Notes: generated from the letters alone by a model not told the origin. DNA of 64,000 nt from Microbacterium sp. 11MF (GCF_000383475.1 NZ_KB911460.1:930001-994000), one strand, 5' to 3'. Positions 18,739 to 28,199 are shown, counted from the stretch's first letter. A program made the numbers and translations.

Positions 18739-19242
18739 TCAGTGGAACGGAGCCGCGACCCGGTTGCGGTGGTAGTCGAAGATGATGCTCGTGCGCGTGT
18801 TCGCGACGCTGCGCTGCGCTGAGAGGTGCTCGACGACGAAGGCGCGCACATCGCTGGAATCGGCGACGGCGATGTGGATGAGGAAGTCGTCGGACCCGCC
18901 GAGGAAGAACATCTGGATCACCTGGGGGAGACCGCGCACCTCGTGTGCGAACTCGGTGATGCTCTCGTGACGGGAGCCCGGGCGCAGCGTCACGTGCACC
19001 ATCGCCTGCAGGCCCGCGCCCGCGACCCGCTGGTCCACGCTCGCGTGGAAGCCGGTGATCACGCCGCGCTCCACGAGCGCGCGGGTGCGCGCATGGGCGG
19101 TGGATGCCGCGACTCCGACTCGCGCGGCGACCTCGGCGTTCGTGAGCCGGGCTTCGGCCGCGAGCTCGTCGACGATGGCGAGGTCCACATCGTCCAGGTC
19201 GGCGGGAGGCCGATGATTCTTCGTCGGATCAGACGTGCTCAC
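18739..19242 (-). CDS. Lrp/AsnC family regulator, probable regulator of ald
   Basis: A 167-residue protein with an N-terminal HTH (about 20-68, including LTNAEVAARVGVAASTAHARTRAL) and a C-terminal RAM ligand-binding domain (about 85-155). It is divergent from the alanine dehydrogenase gene with 126 bp between them. That is the arrangement of AldR in mycobacteria, where the regulator responds to alanine. The shared intergenic DNA is comparatively AT-rich and contains the imperfect dyad around CTGCAG at 19322-19327. The target assignment is by neighbourhood only. Confidence 0.88.
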   Translation of the reverse strand: MSTSDPTKNHRPPADLDDVDLAIVDELAAEARLTNAEVAARVGVAASTAHARTRALVERGVITGFHASVDQRVAGAGLQAMVHVTLRPGSRHESITEFAHEVRGLPQVIQMFFLGGSDDFLIHIAVADSSDVRAFVVEHLSAQRSVANTRTSIIFDYHRNRVAAPFH

Positions 19243-19368
19243 GGGGATTCATCCTCATTTCGGGGGTGCTGAATCATTTTCGCCGAAGGATCTTCGACTG
19301 TCACCTGCTCGTAACGAATGTTCTGCAGGATGTTTCGCACATCACTCGCTGACGAGGAGCGTGACGCC

Positions 19369-20478
19369 ATGCGCATCGGCATCCCTACGGAAATCAAGAA
19401 CAACGAGAACCGCGTGGCCATCACCCCCGCGGGGGTGGACGCGCTCGTCGCGGGAGGTCACGAGGTGCTCGTGCAGTCGGGCGCCGGCGCCGGCTCGCGG
19501 ATCGCGGACGAGGCGTTCGCCGCCGCCGGTGCGGTCATCACCCCGGATGCGGCCTCGACGTGGGGGCGGGCGGAGCTCGTCGTCAAGGTGAAGGAGCCCA
19601 TCGCGGCGGAGTACCCGCACCTGCGCGACGACCTCACCCTGTTCGCCTACCTCCACCTGGCCGCGGATCGGCCCCTGACCGACGCCCTCATCGCCGCGGG
19701 GACCACCGCCGTCGCCTACGAGACCGTCCAGACGGCGGACCGGGCACTCCCACTGCTCTCCCCGATGAGCGAGGTCGCGGGTCGCATCTCGATCACGGTC
19801 GGTGCGCACACCCTCATGAGCGCGGCCGGTGGCCGCGGCACCCTCCTCGGCGGTGTGGCCGGCACGCCGAAGGCGAAGGTCGTCGTGATCGGCGGCGGAG
19901 TGGCGGGCGAGCACGCGGCGGCCAACGCTCTCGGCATGGGAGCCGACGTCACTGTCCTGGACGTGTCGCTGCCGCGTCTACGTGAACTGGAGAAGCGCTA
20001 CGCGGGCCTCCACACCCGCGCCTCCACCCGCTTCGAGGTCGCCGAGCAGGTGGCATCCGCCGATCTCGTCATCGGATCCGTCCTCATCCCGGGGGCGGCG
20101 GCGCCCAAGCTCGTGACGCTCGACATGGTCGCCGGTATGAAGGCGGGCGCGGTGCTCGTCGACATCGCCATCGATCAGGGCGGGTGCTTCGAGGGCTCGC
20201 GGCCCACGACGCACGACGACCCGACGTTCGCGGTGCACGACGCGGTCTACTACTGCGTCGCCAACATGCCCGGGGCGGTGCCGGAGACGTCGACGCGCGC
20301 ACTCACGAACGCGACCCTGCCCTACCTGACGGCGCTCGCGGACCGCGGCTGGGATGCCGCTGCTGCCGCCGATCCCGCTCTGGCCAAGGGCCTCAACGTC
20401 CGAGGCGGTCGCGTGACCAACGAGGGCGTCGCGGCGGCGTTCGGGCTCGACTACGAGCCGGCGGTCGTCGCGGTCTGA
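19369..20478 (+). CDS. ald: alanine dehydrogenase
   Basis: A 369-residue NAD-dependent enzyme that interconverts L-alanine and pyruvate plus ammonia. It begins [18 protein letters not shown]; it has the substrate Lys/His region VVKVKEPI and LFAYLHLA, the NAD fold [14 protein letters not shown] (near 167), and the closing [34 protein letters not shown] lies 9 nt before the ATG at 19369; upstream in-frame codons are not needed. Regulation by the divergent Lrp/AsnC protein is likely. Its 3' end overlaps the convergent acyltransferase gene by 28 bp. Confidence 0.95.
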   Translation: MRIGIPTEIKNNENRVAITPAGVDALVAGGHEVLVQSGAGAGSRIADEAFAAAGAVITPDAASTWGRAELVVKVKEPIAAEYPHLRDDLTLFAYLHLAADRPLTDALIAAGTTAVAYETVQTADRALPLLSPMSEVAGRISITVGAHTLMSAAGGRGTLLGGVAGTPKAKVVVIGGGVAGEHAAANALGMGADVTVLDVSLPRLRELEKRYAGLHTRASTRFEVAEQVASADLVIGSVLIPGAAAPKLVTLDMVAGMKAGAVLVDIAIDQGGCFEGSRPTTHDDPTFAVHDAVYYCVANMPGAVPETSTRALTNATLPYLTALADRGWDAAAAADPALAKGLNVRGGRVTNEGVAAAFGLDYEPAVVAV

Positions 20479-21563
20479 GGGCGGCGCGATCCTGTCGGCT
20501 CGCGTCGGCTGCCCTCGGACCCCACGAGGCCGGGATCGGCGAAGAGCCATCCTGGCCGCGGTTCGACGAGCGGCCGGAAGATGCGGCGCACCGGCGTCGA
20601 GGCGAGGGCTGCCGTGATCGCCACCGATAGGACGGCGACGAGGGGCAGCCACAGCCACGTGGGGTCGAGGCCGCGGAGGATCCCCGATTCGCGCAGCGGA
20701 TACAGCGCGAAGGAGTGCAGCAGGTACACGTACATGGTGGCGCGCCCGATGGCCGTCCAGCGGTACTCCCGACGCGGCATGAGGACGAAGAACGCCACGC
20801 TCAGCACGAGTGCGGCCGCCATCAGCAGCAGGCGGATGCCGCCCGCCCACCACTGCGTGCCGCCGAGGTCGGCGTAGTCCTCCTCATAGAAGAGCCATCG
20901 GCCGAGTCCCATGGTCCGCAAATCGTCGACGAAGAGCCACGCGCAGACGCCGGCCGCCACCAGGATGGCGCCGGCGGCGAGGCGGAGCGACGTGCGTCGC
21001 CGCTCGAGGAGTCGGTGCCGCTCGAGGAATCCGAGCTGGTGCAGCCACCAGCCGAGGGTGAAGAAGGGCAGCAGGCCGAGGGTCCGCGAGAGGGACAGCG
21101 TGGAATCGACGTTCGGGAGGTACCCCACCGAGATCGAGACGACGAGGGTCCAGAGGAGCGGCATCCGGAGGAGTGCGAGGTAGGGGAGCACGAGGCGGAA
21201 GATCGCGAGGGCGAGCAGGAACCAGAGCGTCCACGACGGCTGCGTGAGGTTCGGGTCGGTGCGTCCCTCGACGACGAGCTTCGTGAGGGTCCAGAGCCCG
21301 TCGAAGATGACGTAGGGGAGGACGATGTCGGTGACGATGCGGACCATCCGACGCCGGCTCGGCGGATCGGACCGGGAGAAGTATCCGGAGATCAGCGCGA
21401 AGGCCGGCATGTGGAACGCGTAGATCAGGTAGTAGAGGCTCTGCGCGATGTCGGAGTCGTAGGTCAGGCGTTGGATCGCGTGACCGAGGACGACGAGGAG
21501 GATGCAGGCGGCCCGGGCGTTGTCCCAGATGGGCACGCGGCGGGTGCGGCCGGGGGTGCTCAT
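20451..21563 (-). CDS. acyltransferase 3 family membrane protein
   Basis: A 370-residue integral membrane protein with about ten membrane segments, beginning WDNARAACILLVVLGHAIQRL, the first helix with the conserved His of acyltransferase_3/OafA/OpgC-like enzymes. FHMPAFALISGYFSRSD supplies the second family motif. Such enzymes O-acylate cell-surface glycans or similar substrates; the substrate here is unknown. The start ATG at 21561-21563 gives the family N-terminus. The stop overlaps the end of ald on the other strand. Confidence 0.85.
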   Translation of the reverse strand: MSTPGRTRRVPIWDNARAACILLVVLGHAIQRLTYDSDIAQSLYYLIYAFHMPAFALISGYFSRSDPPSRRRMVRIVTDIVLPYVIFDGLWTLTKLVVEGRTDPNLTQPSWTLWFLLALAIFRLVLPYLALLRMPLLWTLVVSISVGYLPNVDSTLSLSRTLGLLPFFTLGWWLHQLGFLERHRLLERRRTSLRLAAGAILVAAGVCAWLFVDDLRTMGLGRWLFYEEDYADLGGTQWWAGGIRLLLMAAALVLSVAFFVLMPRREYRWTAIGRATMYVYLLHSFALYPLRESGILRGLDPTWLWLPLVAVLSVAITAALASTPVRRIFRPLVEPRPGWLFADPGLVGSEGSRREPTGSRRPQTATTAGS

Positions 21564-21669
21564 TCGGGCCAGCGTACCGGCGGGAATAACGTGGACACTG
21601 AGACGTTGACTCCGGTACATTCACTTGCATGAATCGGGCGCGAACCGTCCGGGAATCGAGAGAGACATC

Positions 21670-22902
21670 GTGAGCGACACCAGCAGCACCGCCAGCTGGC
21701 CCGGGGTGCAGTTCGGCATCTTCACCGTCACCGACATCACGCAGGACCCGACCACGGGTCACACGCCCAGCGAGCGTGAGCGCATCTCGGCGACCGTCGA
21801 GATCGCCAAGCACGCTGAAGAGGTCGGCCTCGATGTGTTCGCGATCGGCGAGCACCACAATCCGCCGTTCTGGTCGTCCTCGCCGACCACGACGCTCGCG
21901 TACATCGCCGCGCAGACCGAGCGTCTGATCCTCTCGACCTCCACGACGCTCATCACCACGAACGACCCGGTGAAGATCGCCGAGGACTACGCGATGCTGC
22001 AGCACCTCTCGGGCGGCCGCATGGACCTCATGCTGGGCCGCGGCAACACCGGCCCGGTCTACCCCTGGTTCGGCAAGGACATCCGTCAGGGCGTCCCCCT
22101 CGCGATCGAGAACTACGCTCTGCTGCACAAGCTGTGGCGCGAGGACGTCGTCGATTTCGAAGGCAAGTTCCGCACCCCCCTCCAGGGCTTCACCTCCACA
22201 CCCCGTCCCCTCGACGGAGTGGCGCCGTTCGTCTGGCACGGCTCGATCCGCACGCCCGAGATCGCAGAGCAGGCGGCCTACTACGGCGACGGATTCTTCG
22301 CGAACAACATCTTCTGGCCCGCCGAGCACTATCAGCGCCTCATCGGTCTGTACCGCCAGCGCTGGGAGCACTACGGTCACGGCGCCCCCGAGACGGCGAT
22401 CGTCGGCATCGGCGGACAGGCGTTCATGGCGAAGAACTCGCAGGACGCCAAGGCGCAGTTCCGCCCGTACTTCGACAACGCCCCCGTGTACGGCCACGGT
22501 CCGTCGATGGAGGACTTCTCCGAGATGACGCCGCTGACCGTCGGCTCGCCGCAGCAGGTCATCGACCGCTATGCGGGGATGCGCGACCTGTTCGGCGACT
22601 TCCAGCGGCAGCTGTTCCTCGTCGACCACGCCGGACTCCCGCTCAAGATGGTCCTCGAGCAGCTCGACTTCCTCGGCGGCGAGGTCGTCCCCGTCCTCCG
22701 GAAGGAGCTCGCGAAGGATCGCCCGGCGATCGTGCCCGACGCGCCGACGCACGCCGCGCGCGTCGCGGCCACGTACGGCGACGGTCCCGCACGCGACGCA
22801 CGTCCCCGCGCCAACCGCGGCGACAACCTGTCGGGCCCGAGCCCCTACCAGGACACCCCGACGCCCGTCGGTGCCGCGTTCGGTCTGGGTGGTGCGCGAT
22901 GA
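21670..22902 (+). CDS. LLM class flavin-dependent oxidoreductase (CE1758-like)
   Basis: A 410-residue bacterial luciferase-like monooxygenase fold. Typical sequences are FGIFTVTDIT at the start, AIGEHHNPPFWSSSP (substrate and flavin pocket, about 58-72), LSTSTTLITTNDPVKIAEDYAMLQHLSGGR and GRGNTGPVY. The next gene encodes an FMN reductase and overlaps it by 4 bp, so the two should form a two-component monooxygenase as in the corynebacterial CE1758/CE1759 pair (recognised by gene arrangement). I prefer GTG 21670; an ATG at 21625 would add 15 residues. Confidence 0.88.
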   Translation: MSDTSSTASWPGVQFGIFTVTDITQDPTTGHTPSERERISATVEIAKHAEEVGLDVFAIGEHHNPPFWSSSPTTTLAYIAAQTERLILSTSTTLITTNDPVKIAEDYAMLQHLSGGRMDLMLGRGNTGPVYPWFGKDIRQGVPLAIENYALLHKLWREDVVDFEGKFRTPLQGFTSTPRPLDGVAPFVWHGSIRTPEIAEQAAYYGDGFFANNIFWPAEHYQRLIGLYRQRWEHYGHGAPETAIVGIGGQAFMAKNSQDAKAQFRPYFDNAPVYGHGPSMEDFSEMTPLTVGSPQQVIDRYAGMRDLFGDFQRQLFLVDHAGLPLKMVLEQLDFLGGEVVPVLRKELAKDRPAIVPDAPTHAARVAATYGDGPARDARPRANRGDNLSGPSPYQDTPTPVGAAFGLGGAR

Positions 22903-23543
22903 CCGCCCGTCGCATCGCCGTCGTGTCGGCGGGGCTCTCGAACCCCTCGTCGACGCGCATGCTGGCCGACAAGCTCTCGGCCGCCGTGCTGGCGGACCTG
23001 CGCGAGCGGGGGGTGGAGGCATCCGTCGACACGTTCGAGCTGCGCGAGTACGCGCACGACATCACGAACAACCTGCTGACCGGCTTCGCGCCGCCCGCGC
23101 TCGAGACCATGATCAACACGGTGGTCTCGGCGGACGCGCTGATCGTCGTGACGCCGATCTTCTCTACGAGCTACTCGGGGCTGTTCAAGTCGTTCATCGA
23201 CGTGCTCGATCCCGACGCGCTGCAGGGGAAGCCCGTACTGATTGGCGCGAACGCCGGCACGGCCCGTCACTCGCTCGCCATCGACTACGCGATCCGGCCG
23301 CTGTTCGCCTATCTGCACGCCGAGGCCGTCTCCACCGGTGTCTTCGCCGCGTCGTCGGACTGGGGCGCGCGCGCGGACGACGTGTCGCCGCTGTCGGCGC
23401 GCATCGAGCGCGGCGCCCGGGAACTGGCGGATGCCGTGACCCGGCGCCCGGCGGAGGACGCTCTCGACCCCTTCGATCCCGAGTCCTACCTCGGCAAGGG
23501 CGGATCGTTCGGACACCTGCTGGGCGGTCTGTCCGGCGAGTGA
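22899..23543 (+). CDS. NADPH-dependent FMN reductase (CE1759-like)
   Basis: A 214-residue flavodoxin-like reductase with SAGLSNPSSTRMLAD at the phosphate-binding loop, and VVTPIFSTSYSGLFKSFID plus IGANAGTARHS for FMN. It would supply reduced flavin to the LLM monooxygenase encoded directly upstream (ATGA overlap). The substrate of the pair is unknown. Confidence 0.88.
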   Translation: MTARRIAVVSAGLSNPSSTRMLADKLSAAVLADLRERGVEASVDTFELREYAHDITNNLLTGFAPPALETMINTVVSADALIVVTPIFSTSYSGLFKSFIDVLDPDALQGKPVLIGANAGTARHSLAIDYAIRPLFAYLHAEAVSTGVFAASSDWGARADDVSPLSARIERGARELADAVTRRPAEDALDPFDPESYLGKGGSFGHLLGGLSGE

Positions 23544-23545
23544 CC

Positions 23546-24145
23546 TCACCGACGCGCGCGGCGGCCCGACAGGCGGGCCGCCGCGGCGTCGATGACCAGC
23601 CCGAGGGCGACCGCGACGACGATCGAGACGATGACGGCGATCACCGGGTCTCCGGGCAGGAGCGCGCCGATCGCGGCGCCCACGACGGCCTGGTAGAGCG
23701 CCCACGCGGTGGCAGCCACTGCGACCGCCGCGAAGTAACGGCCCGTCGGCACCCGGGTGGCGCCGGCCGTGAGGTTGACGGCCAGGCGCGCGAACGGGAT
23801 GAACCGGGCCGTGAACACCACGGTCGCCGTGCTGCGCGCGAGACGCGACCCCGCCCAGGCGAACGCCGATCGGATGCGGGGGTGCCGCATCCACCGCCAC
23901 CGTTCCACTCCCGCGACACGGCCCACGGCGTAGCACAGCGCATCCCCACAGAAGGCGGCGAGGGCGGCGACAGCCACGACGGCGGCGAGCGGGGGAGTGC
24001 CGGTCGCCGCGGCGAGCGCTCCGGTCGCCGTGACGGCCACCTCACCGGGTATCACGACGAGCACCGCGTCCGCCAGGACGAGGGCGAACAGCGCCGGGAG
24101 GGCCCACGGGCTCGAGGCCAGACTCGTCAGGAGATCGCCGATCAC
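23546..24145 (-). CDS. DedA/VTT family membrane protein
   Basis: A 199-residue membrane protein with the VTT domain: two re-entrant-like hydrophobic stretches, FCGDALCYAVGR with its acidic residue, and FTARFIPFARLAVNLTAGATR with the conserved Arg-x-x-Pro. DedA proteins are needed for membrane homeostasis, and some flip undecaprenyl phosphate or phosphatidylethanolamine. GTG at 24143-24145 is the likely start; the longer frame has a non-membrane, Arg-rich extension overlapping the divergent gene's leader. It is convergent with the FMN reductase gene, 2 bp apart. Confidence 0.8.
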   Translation of the reverse strand: MIGDLLTSLASSPWALPALFALVLADAVLVVIPGEVAVTATGALAAATGTPPLAAVVAVAALAAFCGDALCYAVGRVAGVERWRWMRHPRIRSAFAWAGSRLARSTATVVFTARFIPFARLAVNLTAGATRVPTGRYFAAVAVAATAWALYQAVVGAAIGALLPGDPVIAVIVSIVVAVALGLVIDAAAARLSGRRARR

Positions 24146-24230
24146 AGGCCTCTGCGTACCAGCGTCCGGTGAACGCCGCGCGAACGGGGGACGGATGGCG
24201 ACGCGGCGGTGACCGTACCGGGAGGGGCGG

Positions 24231-26252
24231 ATGAACACTCCGCGATCGAGCCCTTCGAAGCCCCGGCGGAGTCCTCCGCACCGGCACCCTGGTCGTGTGA
24301 GAGTCGCGGTCATCACCGAGTCCTTCCTCCCGCACATGAACGGGGTCACCGGATCCGTCCTGCAGATCCGGGAGCACCTCCAGCGTCGCGGGCACGACGT
24401 GTTCGTCGTCGCTCCCGGGGTCCGGCGCCACGAGCTCGGGATGCCGGGCCGCGCCGTCGCCTCCTTCCCGCTGCCCCGCTACCCGGCGGTCCGCGTCGCC
24501 GTGCCGCCCGCGGCGTCGATCGCCCGCGACCTGGCGCGGTTCGGCGCCGACGTGGTCCACCTCGCCTCGCCGTTCCTCCTCGGGTGGCAGGGCGTGCTCG
24601 CTGCAGAGTCCCGGCGGCTGCCGAGCGTCGCCGTGTACCAGACCGACGTGATCGCCTACGCCGCGAGATACGGTCTGCCCCAGGCGACCGCGCTCGCCGA
24701 GGCGCAGGTGCGACGGCTCCACCGGCGGGCGACGCTGACCCTCGCGCCCTCTGCGGCGGCGCACTCCCAGCTCCACGCGCTCGGGATCGACCGCGTCGCG
24801 CTGTGGGGCCGCGGGGTCGACGGGCAGCGCTTCACCCCGGAGCGCCGTGACGACGCATGGCGTGCGCGCATCGCCCCCGGCGAGGTGATCGTGGGGTACG
24901 TCGGCCGACTCGCTCCCGAGAAGCAGGTCGATGATCTCGTCGCCTTGCGGGGGACTCCCGGCATCCGCCTCGTCATCGTCGGCGACGGCCCCGCTCGACC
25001 GGCGCTGGAACAGCTCCTCCCCGATGCGGTGTTCCTCGGGCATCTCGAAGGAGATGCGCTGGCGACAGCCCTCGCGTCGTTCGACGTGTTCGTCCACCCC
25101 GGCGAGAGCGAGACGTTCGGGCAGACCATCCAGGAGGCCCAGGCCAGTGGTGTCCCCGTGGTCGCGACCGGGATCGGCGGGCCGGTCGACCTGGTCCGCA
25201 GCAGCGTGGACGGGTGGCTGTACCGCCCCGGTGACGCCGACGACCTCCGCGCCCGCGTCCTGGACCTCGTCGGCGACGACGCAAAGCGGCGCGCGTTCGC
25301 GCAGGCGGCGCGGTCGGCGGTCTCGGGACGCACCTGGGACGCGCTGGCCGATCGCCTGCTCGAGCACTACGACCGGGCCGCCGTTCTGAACCGACGCGAT
25401 GCCGGGCGCCGAGTCGTGGCGTGGCCCCGCCCGGACGCGGCGGTTCCCGTCCCGCGACGCAGGTGGTCCCGGTACGTCGCGCTGGGCGACTCCATCACCG
25501 AGGGCCTCTGCGACGCATCGCGGATGCCGGTGGGTGCGTTCCGTGGATGGGCGGACCGGCTGGCGCACCTGCTGGCCCTCAGCGGCGGCGATGCCCGCCC
25601 GTTCCGCTACGCCAACCTCGCCGTCCGGAGCCGCCGTGTGGCGCACCTCGTCGACGAGCAGCTGCCGCGGTGCCTCGGGATGCGCCCCGACCTGGTGTCG
25701 GTCCTGATCGGCGCGAACGACCTCGTGCGGATCACCTGCGACCCGGTCGCGCTCGCCGCTCGGGTGGAGGATGCCGTGACCCGGCTGCGCGACTCCGGGT
25801 CCGACGTCCTGCTGGCCACCGTCTTCCTCCCCGATCGGGTCGCCGCCCGCGTGTTCACGCGCCGCTTCGCGATGTACAACGCCCGCCTCCGTCAGGTCGC
25901 CGCGCGCACCGGCGCGATCCTCCTCGACCTCGCCGACGAGACGGAGCTCGCGCGCGTCGACCTGTGGGCCGACGACAAGGTGCACCTGCGCTCCCGTGGG
26001 CACCGCTACGTCGCGTACCGCGCGGCGGAAGCGCTCGGCGTGCCGCACGCGGACGCGCTCGCCGACCTCGACGAGGCCTTCCACGTCGACGAGGACCCGA
26101 CGTCGCCGGGCTCGTGGCTGCGTCGCGACGCACTCCCGTGGATGTGGCGGCGGTTGCGGGGGCGCACGGCCGGGGACGGTCTCACCGCGAAGGTGCCGGA
26201 CTACGTGCTGGTCGGTCGAGCGTCGGGGCGGGCCGGTCTGCCGCGGTCGTGA
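24231..26252 (+). CDS. fusion of GT4 glycosyltransferase and SGNH/GDSL hydrolase
   Basis: A 673-residue single reading frame. Residues 22-385 form a GT-B, GT4-type glycosyltransferase: the Gly-rich N-loop in FLPHMNGVTGSV, VGYVGRLAPEKQVDDL, and the donor-site HPGESETFGQTIQEAQASG with the E-x7-E pair. Residues about 413-605 form an SGNH hydrolase: block I LGDSITEG, block III IGANDLV, and block V DDKVHLRSRGH with Asp and His, so the triad is complete. A tail of about 65 residues follows. A GDP-mannose- or UDP-sugar-dependent step in envelope glycolipid synthesis coupled to de-esterification is a reasonable guess. GGGAGGGG supports ATG 24231. Confidence 0.85.
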   Translation: MNTPRSSPSKPRRSPPHRHPGRVRVAVITESFLPHMNGVTGSVLQIREHLQRRGHDVFVVAPGVRRHELGMPGRAVASFPLPRYPAVRVAVPPAASIARDLARFGADVVHLASPFLLGWQGVLAAESRRLPSVAVYQTDVIAYAARYGLPQATALAEAQVRRLHRRATLTLAPSAAAHSQLHALGIDRVALWGRGVDGQRFTPERRDDAWRARIAPGEVIVGYVGRLAPEKQVDDLVALRGTPGIRLVIVGDGPARPALEQLLPDAVFLGHLEGDALATALASFDVFVHPGESETFGQTIQEAQASGVPVVATGIGGPVDLVRSSVDGWLYRPGDADDLRARVLDLVGDDAKRRAFAQAARSAVSGRTWDALADRLLEHYDRAAVLNRRDAGRRVVAWPRPDAAVPVPRRRWSRYVALGDSITEGLCDASRMPVGAFRGWADRLAHLLALSGGDARPFRYANLAVRSRRVAHLVDEQLPRCLGMRPDLVSVLIGANDLVRITCDPVALAARVEDAVTRLRDSGSDVLLATVFLPDRVAARVFTRRFAMYNARLRQVAARTGAILLDLADETELARVDLWADDKVHLRSRGHRYVAYRAAEALGVPHADALADLDEAFHVDEDPTSPGSWLRRDALPWMWRRLRGRTAGDGLTAKVPDYVLVGRASGRAGLPRS

Positions 26253-26256
26253 CCGC

Positions 26257-26937
26257 TCAGCGGGCCCAGCGGTACTCGGTCTCGGGACGCCCCGGCGTCC
26301 CGTAGCGCTGCGCCCGCTCGGCGCGTCCGGCGTCGGCCAGGTGCTCGAGGTAACGCCGCGCGGCGACCCGCGACATCCCGAGCCGATCAGCTGCCTCCCG
26401 TGCGGAGACGGGTCCGGTCCGCAGCATGGCGCTCACGCGGTCGAACGTGTCAGCCGAGAGCCCCTTGGGCAGGGTGGGGGCGGGCGAGGTGCGCAGAGCC
26501 CCCAGCATCGCGTCGATCTCGGCCTGCGTCGCCGCGCCGGCGGACTGCATCACCTGCTCGCGGAAGCGGAGGTACTGCCGCATCCGCTCCTGGAAGTCGC
26601 CGAAGGTGAAGGGCTTCACGAGGTACTGCGCGGCGCCGAGAGCGATCACCTGCCGTACGACGTCCGCCTCCCGCACCGAGGTGATGGCGATCACGTCGAC
26701 GGTCCCCGTATGCGCGCGCAGGTGGCGGAGGACGTCGAGGCCAGACCCGTCCGGCATCGTCATGTCCAGGAGCACGAGGTCGATCTCCGGCGCCCTCGGG
26801 CTGTCGAGCAGGGCAGCGACCGCCGCGCGCGCCCCGGTGGCTTCGGCGACGACCTCGAAGCCGTCCAGCCGCTCGACGTACCGGCGGTGGAGCTCGAGGG
26901 TGAGGGCGTCGTCGTCGACGATCAAGACACCGATCAT
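26257..26937 (-). CDS. CitB/DcuR-type response regulator
   Basis: A 226-residue regulator with an N-terminal receiver domain (1-120; acidic pocket VDDD, phospho-Asp in LLDMTMPDGSG near 57, Lys in YLVKPFTF near 108) and a C-terminal winged HTH (about 165-225, with SAREAADRLGMSRVAARRYLEHL), the layout of DctR/DcuR/CitB. It overlaps the kinase gene by 4 bp. The kinase-regulator pair is divergent from dctA, which is its expected target. Confidence 0.9.
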   Translation of the reverse strand: MIGVLIVDDDALTLELHRRYVERLDGFEVVAEATGARAAVAALLDSPRAPEIDLVLLDMTMPDGSGLDVLRHLRAHTGTVDVIAITSVREADVVRQVIALGAAQYLVKPFTFGDFQERMRQYLRFREQVMQSAGAATQAEIDAMLGALRTSPAPTLPKGLSADTFDRVSAMLRTGPVSAREAADRLGMSRVAARRYLEHLADAGRAERAQRYGTPGRPETEYRWAR

Positions 26938-28199
26938 GCGTCCCGCCGAGGAAGGATCACGCGGAAGGTGGTGGGGTCGGACCGCAGGGAGATCGTCCCC
27001 TCGGCCTCGTCGACGATGGCACGGACCAGGGCGAGCCCGACGCCGCGCCCCGCGGCGCCCGCGGGTTTCGTCGAGAACCCGTGCTCGAAGATGCGGTCGA
27101 CGATCTCGGCCGGGATCCCGGCTCCGCTGTCGGCGACCTCCAGGGCCAGTTCGTCCTCGGTCGTCCGCGTCATCTTCACGTCGACCCACCGAGGAGCGGG
27201 ACCGGATGCCGCGGCATCCAGTGCGTTGTCGATCAGGTTGCCGACGACCGAGACGGCGTCGACGGGGGAGAGGACCGAGCGCGGGGCATCGGCGTCGATG
27301 CGGGCCCGCCATTCGACGCCGCGCTCGCCCGCCTGCGACGCCTTGCCGAGCAGGAGCGCGCCGACGGTGGGATCGCCCTCGCGGCGGGCGGCGACCTGGT
27401 CGACGAGGAGCTGACTCTGCCGTGCGTCCTCCGAGAGGATGCCGATCGCCTCGCGCGTGCGCCCGAGCTCGAGCAGCGCGATCGCGGTGTGCAGCCGGTT
27501 GCCGTGCTCGTGCGTCTGCGACCGGAGCGCCTCGCCGAGGGTCCGCATCGATTCGTACGACGAGACAGCATCGCGGACGGCCCCCGCCGGCAGGTCGCCG
27601 GCGACCCGCCGCGTCGCGCGTCGGGCGAGGAGAGCCCCCGCGAGTCCGGCCGCTGCCAGGACGACGGCGATCGCGACGGCGACGAGGACGCGGGGCCCGA
27701 GGGCCTCGGTGATCGAGCCGATCGTGACGCCGACCGATACCCGTCCGACGACCGCGCCCTCGGACAGGACGGGCACGATCGTGCGGACCGAGGGTCCGAG
27801 CGTGCCGGTGAACTCCTCGGTGAGCGATGCGGTGCCGGTCGGGATCGTCCCGATGTAGGCCTCGCCGATGCGCGCCGGGTCCGGGTGGGTGATGCGGATG
27901 CCGGCCGGGTCCATGATCGTGACGAAATCGACGTCGGCATCCGCCGTGACCGCCTGCATCTCGGGCTGCAGGAGGCGCGTCGCGGCGGCGCGGTCGCCGC
28001 GCGCGAGGGCATCGGCGACCCCTGTGCTGTCGGCGATCGTCTCGGCGACGGCACGGGTGACGCGCTCCGCCTCGGCCCGGGCGGCGCGCTGCCCCTCCCA
28101 GAGGAGGATGCCCGCGATCGCCAGAGACAGGACGACGACGGCCGCCGCGACGGCCAGGAACACGCGGGATGCCGCGCTCGCGGCGCCGGAACGGGCCAC
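26934..28199 (-). CDS. DcuS/CitA-type sensor histidine kinase without PAS domain
   Basis: A 421-residue kinase. Membrane segment 1 (about 13-34), a periplasmic sCache-like sensor of about 130 residues, membrane segment 2 (about 175-197), then a SpoOB-type dimerisation helix with phospho-His in QTHEHGNRLH (near 229), an N box VGNLIDNALDAA, and G boxes VADSGAGIP and GRGVGLALV. Classical DcuS/CitA (about 540 residues) have a cytoplasmic PAS domain between helix 2 and the His; only about 32 residues are present here. GTG at 28197-28199 with AGGAGG upstream is the start. The ligand is predicted to be a C4-dicarboxylate such as succinate, fumarate or malate. Confidence 0.88.
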   Translation of the reverse strand: MARSGAASAASRVFLAVAAAVVVLSLAIAGILLWEGQRAARAEAERVTRAVAETIADSTGVADALARGDRAAATRLLQPEMQAVTADADVDFVTIMDPAGIRITHPDPARIGEAYIGTIPTGTASLTEEFTGTLGPSVRTIVPVLSEGAVVGRVSVGVTIGSITEALGPRVLVAVAIAVVLAAAGLAGALLARRATRRVAGDLPAGAVRDAVSSYESMRTLGEALRSQTHEHGNRLHTAIALLELGRTREAIGILSEDARQSQLLVDQVAARREGDPTVGALLLGKASQAGERGVEWRARIDADAPRSVLSPVDAVSVVGNLIDNALDAAASGPAPRWVDVKMTRTTEDELALEVADSGAGIPAEIVDRIFEHGFSTKPAGAAGRGVGLALVRAIVDEAEGTISLRSDPTTFRVILPRRDA

